Assembly: GCA_029964075.1 (NCBI GenBank)
Contig: CM057148.1
Coordinates: forward strand, 30,435,916 to 30,499,915
Direction of reading: 5' to 3'
DNA length: 64,000 nt
Origin: Patiria pectinifera
Lineage: Eukaryota > Echinodermata > Asteroidea > Valvatida > Asterinidae
A program made the translations under genes and the position numbers. Positions 55,176 through 64,000 of the stretch are shown in pieces. Under the pieces are notes generated by a model, which made no database searches, had not been told where the DNA came from, and was given only the letters and a program-made list of their open reading frames with translations. Each line of letters begins with the position of its first letter. Within the stretch, counting starts at the first letter, position 1.

Positions 55176-58084
55176 GAGTTGCCCATTTAGTAGCTGACGT
55201 CTCCCAGAATCGCCGTGTACCGGTACGGGTGTGTAACATATCAGCAAGGCCCATCTTTCTACCAAGGAACTCTCAAGTGGCTCAGGTATCCCCGATCATC
55301 CAATTGGAACAGGTAAACTACCCTCAACCTAGGTCAGCGTCCGAGACACACGAAGTCTTTCTTCATAACCCGTTGCCGAATCACCAACATCGACCGAGAC
55401 CTGTAGGAAGTGTAGCATGCGGACACGTCCAGACACATACAGCTGCGGAAGTCAGGCATAAAGAAGTACCTGCCTTAGACCTATCCGATGCAACACTAAA
55501 AAATGATTTCCAGAGGAGACAGCTGAATAATCTCCTTCAGAAGTTTTCCGACATCTTTTCCAAGGATTCTCAAGATTTCGGCAGAACTTCGACAGTGAGA
55601 CACAACATCCCTCTCATCGACGAAATACCTTTCCGGCTCCCTTACCGACGCATTCCACCAGCACTGTACCAAGAGGTAAAGGAACAACTGGCAAAAATGG
55701 AAAAGTCAGAAGTCATCCGACGCAGCTGTTCGCCCTATGCATCCCCAATAGTCGTAGCCCACAAGAAAGACGGCTCCTTGAGATTGTGTATAGACTACAG
55801 GCAACTTAACAGTCGAACCGTCCGTGACGCCTTTCCGCTGCCACGCATTGAAGAGGCATTAGATGCTCTCGGAAATGCTTCTATCTTCAGTACCTTAGAT
55901 TTAACTTCAGGCTATTGGCAAGTGGAGATGGAGGAGAAGGATAAACACAAGACGGCATTCACTACCCCTACCGGTCTGTTTGAGTGCAACAGAATGCCGT
56001 TTGGTTTACAGAATGCGCCAGCAACCTTTCAGCGGTTGATGACCTCATGTTTAGGCGATCTGAATTATACCACTTGTCTTCTGTATTTAGACGATGTCAT
56101 TGTCTACTCATCCACGTTTGAAGAACACCTTGTACGTCTTGAGAAGATCTTTTCCTGTCTACGTCAACATGGACTCAAGCTTAAACCATCAAAGTGTAAT
56201 CTCCTTCAAACAAAAGTCAAGTACCTTGGACATGTCGTCTCTGCCGAAGGTATAGCCACGGACCCTTACAATATGTCCCCATGAATAAACTGGCGACGGC
56301 CCACCACCCGAAAGGAACTCCTTCGCTTCCTTGGCTTCACGGGGTACTGTCGCCGGTTTATCAAAGGATATTCTAGCATCGCATCCCCACTCTACAAGCT
56401 CACATCAGGCGATCCTAGACGAAGGAAGAAGGCAAAAGGGAAGAAGCCAGTACCAGCTCCACCCTACATATGGACAGATGAGTGTCAAGAGGCTTTTGAC
56501 GCACTGAAGCACCACATGACGTCTGCTCCAGTCCTAGGCTACGCCAACTACAGCCTACCGTTTATACTACAAACTGACGCATCTGGGACGGGACTTGGCG
56601 CTGTTCTCAGTCAAATTCAGGATGGTAGAGAGAGGATAATAGCCTACGCTAGCAGAGGTCTTTCTTCATCTGAGTCGAGGTACCCAGCACATAAACTGGA
56701 ATTCCTCGCCCTGAAGTGGTCGATTACAGATAAGCTACGAGACTATCTCCTTGGTAGTAAATTCACCGTCCTGACAGACAATAATCCTCTACTATACGTG
56801 ACAACGTCAGCTAAACTGGACGCCACTGGACAGCGTTGGGTAGCCGCAGTTTCGCAGTTCAACTTTCACATTAAGTACAAGCCTGGGAAAAATAACGCAG
56901 CTGCTGATGCACTCTCCAGAAAGCCAGAGTCAAACGCCCAAAGAACGTCCATAGAATTCCAGAAAGAAGCCACCACGATCCCTTCCGATGTCGTCAATGC
57001 AATCTGCAATGGTCACCCACCTGAATCGTGTCTGTATGCACAGCCATCGGTAGTTCATTGTCGGATTACGACAAAAACCCAGACGCAGCCTACTCAGCCA
57101 CCGAGTGTCGAATTTCCTACCATCCCTTCGAAGGTCCTAGCTATTTCCCAGCGCGACGATCCTGAAATTGGTCCAGCCATATTGTTCTTCGAGAGAGGCG
57201 AACGACCAACGCAAGCAGAAAAATCCAGACTGCCACCTGGCTGTACTCACTATCTCCGTCATTGGGACAAGCTCTGCATCCGGAACAACCTCCTCTGCAG
57301 AGCAAGGAAAGCATCAGATGGCGATGTCTCTTTCCAACTAATCCTACCTCGCCAATACAGAAACACAGCTCTGACATCTCTGCATAATGATCTTGGTCAC
57401 ATGGGCTACGACCGCACGCTCAACATGGTCCGTGAGAGGTTCTTCTGGCCAAAGATGGCAGATGATGTAAAACGATGGTGTGAGACCTGTAAGCGGTGCT
57501 GTCTGCGCAAGACCCCGGAGTCAAAGACAAGAGTTCCGCTCGTCTCCATCAACACAACAGAACCCATGGAGTTGATATGCATAGATTTTCTGAAACTAGA
57601 GAAATCCAAAGGTGGACACGAAAACATACTTGTGATAACAGATCACTTTACCAAGTATGCCCTTGCCTACCCTACACGCGACCAGAAGGCGGATACCGTG
57701 GCTAAGATTCTTTGGGAAGGTATGATCCAGCACTATGGATTTCCGCTCCGGATCCACGCCGATCAAGGACGGAACTTTGAGAGCACACTCATCCGAGAGC
57801 TCTGCAAGGTTTCGGGAATCCAGAAAAGTCACACCACTCCATATCACCCCCAAGGCAACGGCCAAACCGAGCGCTTCAACCATACCCTCTTGAACATGCT
57901 TGGTACTTTAGAACAAGACCAAAAGAAAGATTGGAAGTCACATGTTGGAGCTATGGCACACGCGTATAATTCGACCAAACATGAATCCACCGGGTATGCC
58001 CCATTCTTCCTGATGTTTGGGAGGCATGCCAATCTCCTGTCGATCTCATGTTCGGCCTCAAAGCAAATGACCAAGAGGAGCTAA
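55176..58084 (+). pseudogene. RT, RNase H and integrase of the Gypsy pol
   Basis: One frame runs through RT, RNase H and integrase with one TGA at 56282-56284. RT: IDEIPFRLPYRRIPPALYQE, SPYASPIVVAHKKDGSLRLC, STLDLTSGYWQVEM, MPFGLQNAPATFQRLM, and the catalytic YLDD at 56094-56105. RNase H: LQTDASGTGLGAVLSQ, LEFLALKWSITDKLRDYL, LTDNNPLLYV. Integrase: the HHCC finger (LHNDLGHMGYDRTLNMV to CETCKRC) and DDE core with DFLKLEKSKGG, IHADQGRNFES and PQGNGQTERFNHTL. A 1-bp loss near 58037 diverts the frame to a stop at 58084 instead of into the C-terminus. Confidence 0.85.
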
Positions 58085-59037
58085 CATACGATGACTTCGT
58101 CGAAAACTTCAGAGACCGTCTCCAATACGCCTACAACAAAGCTACTGATGTTGTCAGGAGAGCCAAAAATAAACAAAAGCGTCTCTATGATAGAGGAACA
58201 AGGGAAGCACCTCTGAACATAGGCGACAGAGTGTTGGTGCAGAACAAACACGTCATTGGCACGCAAAAACTGCGAGATAGATGGGAGCCCTACCCCTACG
58301 TCGTGACGTCCAAGGTACCCAACATTCCAGTCTACAAAGTATCTTCCCTTGAGACAGGCAAGGAACGTACAATCCACAGGAACCTCCTTACCCCCTGTAT
58401 GTTCCTCCCTCTTGATCATTCAACGGAAGACACACAGGAAAACCGAAGACAGAAAGAAACTGCAACAGAGGCGAAACCCGAATCTACACATAAGAAAGGA
58501 AAAATCAACGAGGTGAGACCCGAATCAGCTCATGAAGAGACCGATGATGAAGAGGTGGACATTGCCTTCATTCCCGTTGCGGTAAACGTCTCCATCGACA
58601 ATGGCGCCCACAAAGTGCCATGTCCAACAGAATCTAGTATAGACACCTGTTTGCTTTTACAAGATCCCGACCCAGAAGCTGAGACTCCATCACCAGAGTC
58701 AGTGGGCAATGACATATCCGCCTCCTCTCCCAACATTCCAGTCTACAAAGCATCTCCATCACCAGAGTCAATGGGCAACGACACATCCGCCTCCTCTCCG
58801 TCTATAAAACCTCCCCCACATTCCCGTCCGGACGACAGTGATCATGTAAGACCTCGACGTATACGAAGGCCACCAGACAGATTTACGTACAAGTTTCTAG
58901 GACAAACAAAACAACATCGTGCAGAAGGGTCTACTTCATATCAATCCAGTCTTGAAGCAGGAAAGAAAATATGGCGGAAGTGGAGAAGTCCCGAAATGTT
59001 AGAGACGAGAAAGAAGATTTATCTTCAATTAGCTTGA
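58048..59037 (+). pseudogene. Integrase C-terminal region of the Gypsy pol
   Basis: The continuing frame carries FGLKANDQEELTYDDFVENF, a basic stretch, LNIGDRVLVQNKH, DRWEPYPYVVTSK (GPY/F-like module) and a ~200-residue polar tail to the TGA at 59037. The tail has a near-duplicate SPESVGNDISASSP / SPESMGNDTSASSP, and the phrase PNIPVYK occurs twice (about 58318 and 58732). Confidence 0.75.
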
Positions 59038-59462
59038 CGAGAATAGCCTGTTCAATAATAATTACAAATATTTTTTCCACATTTTTTATGCCAAGAATAT
59101 TAATTTCGTAGTCTGTTATTATTATGATTATGGTATAAATGGTTTAAAGAGGTTTCCAATTTGTTTATGAATGGTCTAATAGGGTTTTGTTTAAAATATT
59201 GAATATACATGTATTGTGTTTATCTTGGAACATAGCCTTGAACATTGTTCTTGAACATATGAGTATTTCCTCTTTTGCCGACTGATTTAAGACTAGAGGC
59301 AAAGTAAGTTGCAGTTAAAAGAATGAAGTAGAATATTTTGTACATAACCCAGACTTGTGTAAATATTTTTTCGCATTAATCCATGTAAATATTGTACTAT
59401 TAGAGTATTTCATTTGTTTTCTTAGAAATGTCGAGGACGACATTTTTCAATCGGGGGAAGAG
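59038..59462 (+). other. 3' non-coding end and polypurine tract of the Gypsy element
   Basis: AT-rich with no ORF of interest, ending with the PPT-like GGGGGAAGAG next to the LTR. Confidence 0.6.
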
Positions 59463-60428
59463 TGTGACAGGTGCGAAAAAATGACCCCCCTTTACTTTTT
59501 TGTATTTCTTGTATATTTAGTTTCTTTAACTAAGGGACTATTTCTTTAGCACATTATCCATCCACCCACTTCTGTATTACGCAATCACCTAGTTTGGCGC
59601 CACCAGCGGCGTCACACACACTCATACTTCATGCCAGAGGCACTAATACACATGTCTCTCATACCCTCTCCGATTTTACAGGTAAATACCTTTGAATTAT
59701 TTTCACTTCAATTATATACTGTCAATACATTTTGTTACTTTCTCATGTTTAAGTATTTAGGTATTTATTTATAAGGACAAGATTGCCATGAAATCTGTAT
59801 TTTTATGCTAAACCTTGTCCCTTTCCGTTAGTAAACCTGAGCGAGTTCACTTTTGTAAATATCTCACTTTAACTTTTACTTTTAGTAATGTGTTAATTAA
59901 TAACGCATTAGAGAGGGCTCCTTATTTCATTTACTAAGTTCAATTCATTGATTTGGTGATTTAGATGTACTTTTTCTAAATTTTGATGCGTCCGCAAGAT
60001 GGCGGCCGTCACGTAAGGTTTTGGCGCCAAACTATGTTTCCTTTAAATGATCCATTATTGCACAATTTTCATGTAAAGCATCCATTAATTGCTTTCCTTG
60101 ACAATAATGTCCTTATTAACTTATCGATTGCTTGAGGATGTCAGTTAAGTAACTTGTAAATTACGTTTCAGATTATTTGCTTTTGTCAGACCTTTGTCCG
60201 CCATTTTGTAATCTTGTTTTCAACATGTCTTAATTAATTTAATTCTTGTTAATGTTATACTTTATTGTAAATAGTCACACACTCATACTTCATGCCAGAG
60301 GCACTAATACACATGTCTCTCATACCCTCTCCGATTTTACAGAGAGAATTAAAACACCGGTGAAGACAGGAAATTCAAGTGCCGTTCTCCTCCGCCCATT
60401 TATTTCGGCCTCGTTCCTGAGTGCCACA
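59463..60428 (+). repeat. 3' LTR of the Gypsy element
   Basis: 966 bp, with the same structure as the 5' LTR, including the internal duplication (59611-59681; 60274-60342) and the YY1-type site. Differences seen: a/t near position 10, two in the gatacattattgcacgat region, and one in cgattgtttgagg. Confidence 0.9.
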
Positions 60429-60590
60429 CATAGTTACATGTAGGGACGTATTATTGATAAAAACATATCATATTGCGGAAAAGCCCTATGTCCTGTTGCA
60501 AACAGACATAAATCTCTAGTTATATGTCTATGGGTCCAACAAATAATCAATATTGGGAACAGCTCTGTGGTTGTTCACAACCACAACCTC
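60429..60590 (+). repeat. Repeat Y, copy 1
   Basis: This continues repeat X after the Gypsy insertion: gttacatgtagggacg, aaaacatatcatattgcgga, ttgcaaacagacataaatct, gtctatgggtccaaca and ggttgttcacaaccacaa. Copies occur at 62683-62775 (partial) and 63080-63230. Confidence 0.8.
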
Positions 60591-62683
60591 ACCATCAGCA
60601 ACACTTTGTTTCGACTTCCAAATAAAAACAAAACGTCATGGATGCATCCCCGTTCAAAACATTGGCACCTGATTGATTATATTATAATCAGGAAGAGGGA
60701 CATTGCAGATGTGAAAATCACCAAGGCTATGAGAGGAGCTGACTGCTCGACTGACCATTGACTCATCCGTGCGAAGTTCAACTTCCAACATCAAACCACT
60801 CAGGAGACCTCAGGGCAAGAAGCCACCAAAGAAGCTCAACGTTACCAAATTAAAGACCGCCGCTGTAAAATGTGAACTGTGCAGCGCAATGTACCAGCAA
60901 TTCATCTCTGCTGACTTGGTCTCAGGCGACATTGAAAAGGACTGGAAATGCTTCAAAGATGCAGTCCACACAGCAGCTTTCGAAACTTTGGGCCCTGTTG
61001 TTCGGAAACACCAAGACTGGTTTGATGAAAATGACGAGGAGATCAAGAAACTTCTTGAAGAAAAACACCGCTTACACCTATCCATGATCAATGATGAAAA
61101 ATCCGCATCGAAGAAAGCAGCCTTCCTGAGAATCCGTAAGACACTGCAGGCCAGACTCAGAGCTATGTGCGACTCATGGTAGAGCAAAAAAGCGGACGAG
61201 CTCCAGTCCTACTCAGACTTTAAAGACATGAAGAAGTTCTATGATACGCTCAAGAAAACTTATGGGCCACAACCATGTGGTTCCACCCCCGTCATGAGCT
61301 CTGATGGAACCACACTCATCACAGAAAAGAACCATATCATGGACCGTTGGGCTTCTCACTTCGAAAATCTGTTAAACAGAGACTCAAACATCAGCACTGA
61401 GGCATTAGATCAACTGCCTCAGAGCACTGTCAATGTAGCCCTAGCTGAAGTGCCCACTACCTCCGAGACTGAAGAAGCCATTGATGTACTATCCATGGGT
61501 AAAGCAGCTGGTTCCGACTCAATTCCCGCCGAGATATACAAAGCAACGCCTCACAGAGCTATTCCAACTGATGTGGATCAAAGGAGTGCTTCCCTAAGAG
61601 TTCAAGGATGCCTCCATTGTCCACATTTATAAGAAGAAAGGCAACCGTTTCATTTGTGACAACCACAGAGGAATCTCCCTGCTGGTCATTGCTGGTAAGA
61701 TCCTCGCAAGAATCATGCTTAATCGCTTCACAACACACATTGCAAACACATTTCTACCCGACAGCCAGTGTGGTTTCAGAAAAGGAAGAGGTACAGGCGA
61801 CATGATCTTTGCAGCCCGGCAGCTACAAGAGAAATGCAGAGAGCAGAATACCGACCTCTATTTGTGTTTTCGTCGACTTGACAAAGGCATTCGACACCGT
61901 CTGCAGAAAAGGATTCTGGAAACTCCTGTCCAAAATTGGCTGCCCTGAAAAGTATATCGAGATGGTTAAGCAGTTTCATGATGGTATGATGGCGCGAGTA
62001 ACGGACGATGGGGAGTCTTCAAAACCCTTCCCAGTATCAAATGGAGTTAAACAAGGCTGTGTCCTTGCCCCAACGCTCTTCAGTGTCGTGTTTGCTAGCA
62101 TGCTCCTTGGTGCTTTCCGTGACATCAACATCGGCGTGAAGATGAGATTCAGGACTGATGGTAAACTCTTCAATCTGAGAAGACTTCAAGCAAAAGAAAG
62201 GTATTCGATGAATTAGTTCGTGAACTCTTATATGCCGTTGACTGTGCTCTTGTCGCCCACACCCAGGAAGACTTACAACTCATGGACTGCTTCGCAACGG
62301 CTTGCTCACGCTTTGGACTTTCAATCAATCTGAAAAAGACAGAAGTGATGTTTCAACCTGCTCCAAGTAAGCCATATGTTCCACCCGTTATCACCATTGG
62401 AGATCACATCCTTCATTCTGTTGACAAGTTTACATACTTGGGCAGCACCCTGTCAAGAGAGGTCCACATAAACCAGGAAATCACAAATCGGATATCCAAA
62501 GCCAGCTCAGCTTTCGGAAGATTTCGTGAGCGTCTGTGGAATAGGAGAGGCATAAGCTTGAAAACAAAGCTGCGTGTGTATCAAGCTGCAGTCCTGACTT
62601 CCCTGCTGTATGCCTGTGAAACTTGGACAACCTACAGCCGCCACATCAGAAAGCTGAACCACTTCCACCTTTCCTGCATGCAT
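60590..62683 (+). mobile_element. LINE fragment with endonuclease and reverse transcriptase, decayed
   Basis: The endonuclease end reads LTISNTLFRLPNKNKTSWMH, SKHWHLIDYIIIRKRDIADV and DCSTDH. A linker follows (KHQDWFDENDEEIKKLLEEK), then RT: VLSMGKAAGSDSIPAEIYK, NHRGISLL, LNRFTTHIANTFLPDSQCGF, FVDLTKAFDTVCRKGFWKLL, VSNGVKQGCVLAPTLFSVVF. The catalytic box is YAVD (62231-62242) where YADD is expected. The C-terminus stops at LNHFHLSCM. There are several frame changes. It lacks both ends, and each junction falls at a boundary of repeat X/Y. Clade uncertain (RTE- or CR1-like families share these phrases). Confidence 0.75.
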
Positions 62684-63230
62684 AGTTACATGTAGGGACG
62701 AATTATTGATAAAAACATATCATATTGCGGAAAAGCCCTATGTCCTGTTGCAAACAGACATAAATCTCTAGTTTTATATTAGTTTTTACTTTAATTGTCT
62801 ATTTAAGGGTAGGTTTAAAACATGTCAAAGCTTCGAGGCAATAAGCAAACTCGGACATGCCCCGCGCACGCTTAAAACTTCAGGTTGACAATACCTCTGC
62901 TTTAAAACATGCACAAGCCGTCCACAATGTACATGTACATACACGTACATTGTACGTTGTACATATCGTATGTCAGTCAGCCCGCGCGCAGCGCACGTGT
63001 TGCTGAGGTCAAATCCTGTCCACAGTGACCGTTTTAGCCGATTTCCGGCTAACTTTGACAGATTTTATGTTCATGCATAGTGATAGTCAGGGACGTTGAT
63101 AAAAACAAATCATAATGCGGAAAGCCCTGTCTTCTGTTGCAAACAGACATAGATCTCTACTTATATGTCTATGGGTCCAACAGATAATCAATATTGGGAA
63201 CAGCTCTGTGGTTGTTCACAACCACAATTT
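62683..63230 (+). repeat. Repeats Y (partial), X and Y, second set
   Basis: 62683-62775 repeats the first ~95 bp of Y; 62772-63079 repeats X; 63080-63230 repeats Y (gtgatagtcagggacg, aaaaacaaatcataatgcgg, cacaaccacaatttctag). So the X-Y unit of about 470 bp was present at least twice in tandem before the LINE fragment and the Gypsy element separated the copies. Confidence 0.8.
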
Positions 63231-63567
63231 CTAGTTAGAGTTTTGAATCACTTATCAGTCCAATTAATTATAGATTATGTCATTGGATCATGGTTTGAGA
63301 ATTCATCTTTTTATTTTAAGCTTAAAATGAATTTTGTGAATGACGACGTCACAGAATATCATGTCTGAACAGACGACGTTTTTTGATGATTTGGTTGGCA
63401 AAATATGGAATATGCTGCTGTAGGTGATTATTGTTGCAGAACGTAGAACTTTAGGTTTTGAAAGTGTAAATTTCAGCTGGTTCAGCTGAAATGTATACGT
63501 ACGCCAGACGTACGCCAGAGCAAAGCGCGTGATCTTGCATAGCATGATAGGCCCGTATTGATGCTAC
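63231..63567. other. Non-coding stretch
   Basis: No gene or repeat recognised. Confidence 0.4.
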
Positions 63568-63720
63568 CAGTGCTGGAGGACTCGAGTCCGGACTCGGACT
63601 CGAGTCCGGACTCGAGTCCCGATTTTCTAGGACTCGGACTCGGACTTGGATAGTGGGGACTCGGACTCGAACAATGAGAACTCGATAATCTTGAGGACTC
63701 GGCCCGAGTCCAGACAAAAA
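63568..63720 (+). mobile_element. Probable hAT terminus with GGACTCGAGTCC repeats
   Basis: CAGTGCTGGAGGACTCGAGT starts the block; ggactcg or gagtcc recurs about a dozen times, some as the palindrome GGACTCGAGTCC. The arrangement parallels 47534-47690. The rest of the element would lie at higher coordinates or be lost. Confidence 0.5.
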
Positions 63721-64000
63721 AACCATATATTTTAACTTTAACTTTACCGCAATTTCATTTTAAGAAGACGTAGTTTTTAGTTTTCAAGAGTCACTCCAAC
63801 TTAAACGCGCCGCCCCGCCTACGTACGTAGCTAGCCCTTCGTGACGTGAACTCGTACGGTACGGTCCACCCAGTGTGATACGGATACTGTGCTCGGTGTA
63901 TTCACGGACGTCCGAGAGTGCCCGTTCGGTTTCCTGACGAAAGACTCCCTAACGACGCCATGGAACCAGACTAATGAGACTGTGCCTAACTGGCCCGTTC
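63721..64000. other. Non-coding end of the window
   Basis: Contains acgtacgtag and cgtacggtacggt palindromic words at 63820-63870. A short ATG frame begins at 63959 but ends in four codons. Nothing else seen. Confidence 0.4.

Larger units (their letters stand above)
50766..60428 (+). mobile_element. Full-length Ty3/Gypsy LTR retrotransposon (9.66 kb)
   Basis: Two 966-bp LTRs (50766-51731; 59463-60428) start TGTGACAG and end GTGCCACA and differ at about four positions. Flanking CATA (50762-50765; 60429-60432) is the target duplication, and joining the flanks restores repeat X-Y. A purine-rich tract, GGGGGAAGAG, sits at 59453-59462 right before the 3' LTR. The interior encodes gag with a CCHC knuckle, protease, RT, RNase H and integrase with a GPY/F-like C-terminus, and no env. 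The near-identical LTRs show a recent insertion, yet gag-pol has one stop and three frame changes, so this copy is not autonomous unless some are sequence errors. Confidence 0.9.

Noticed and set aside
1-64000. CRISPR arrays, rRNA genes, bacterial-type operons, terminators and riboswitches
   Set aside because: None seen. The tandem repeats present are minisatellites without spacer structure, and the sequence is eukaryotic.

Overview
This is a piece of an animal nuclear genome. It has GT-AG introns with polypyrimidine tracts, AT-rich non-coding DNA, microsatellites and dense transposon debris, and no operons, rRNA or CRISPR. The families present (a Tx1-clade LINE, Ty3/Gypsy elements of the mag and chromovirus-like types, a MULE/SWIM gene common in sea urchins and cnidarians, hAT- and piggyBac-like MITEs, many acatgtacatgta words) suggest a marine invertebrate, perhaps an echinoderm or other deuterostome. 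That assignment is inference.

Layout. 1-5 kb: a gag-only LTR retrotransposon flanked by two copies of another repeat. 6.5-12.9 kb: a decayed Tx1-like LINE on the minus strand (ORF1 with a CCHC knuckle, endonuclease, reverse transcriptase, poly(A) end) with a tRNA-like sequence in its 3' region. 14.4-28.1 kb: a minus-strand MULE transposase/SWIM zinc-finger gene in at least five exons, with several frameshifts and a stop, so probably a pseudogene. A truncated LINE (19.06-20.65 kb) and a ~3.9 kb foldback element (23.2-27.1 kb) lie within it. 29.2-32.6 kb: the best candidate host gene, the 3' three exons of a minus-strand multipass membrane protein whose splice phases agree. 34.25-35.9 kb: two adjoining TTAA-flanked MITEs, one with a nested insertion. 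36.0-40.9 kb: a second, larger foldback element whose arms contain tandem inverted GCCGCCATATTGG motifs.

44.0-47.5 kb: a mag-like Gypsy element with a 154-bp LTR and most of pol missing; its 3' LTR is cut by what looks like a hAT end. 48.0-48.65 kb: a tandem duplication. 50.77-60.43 kb: a full-length Ty3/Gypsy element with two 966-bp LTRs differing at about four positions, a CATA target duplication, and gag, protease, RT, RNase H and integrase, but with one in-frame stop and three frameshifts. 60.6-62.7 kb: a LINE endonuclease/RT fragment embedded in a duplicated ~470-bp repeat. 63.57 kb: another probable hAT end.

The most notable signal is the pair of foldback elements. Both carry minus- or plus-strand remnants of what looks like the same uncharacterised, high-copy protein family (motifs GEDKF, RTRYAHQV, DSTSAFKGKGK, LPPCH). 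They may represent a poorly described class of long-inverted-repeat transposon. All homology statements are from reading motifs by eye; no searches were run.
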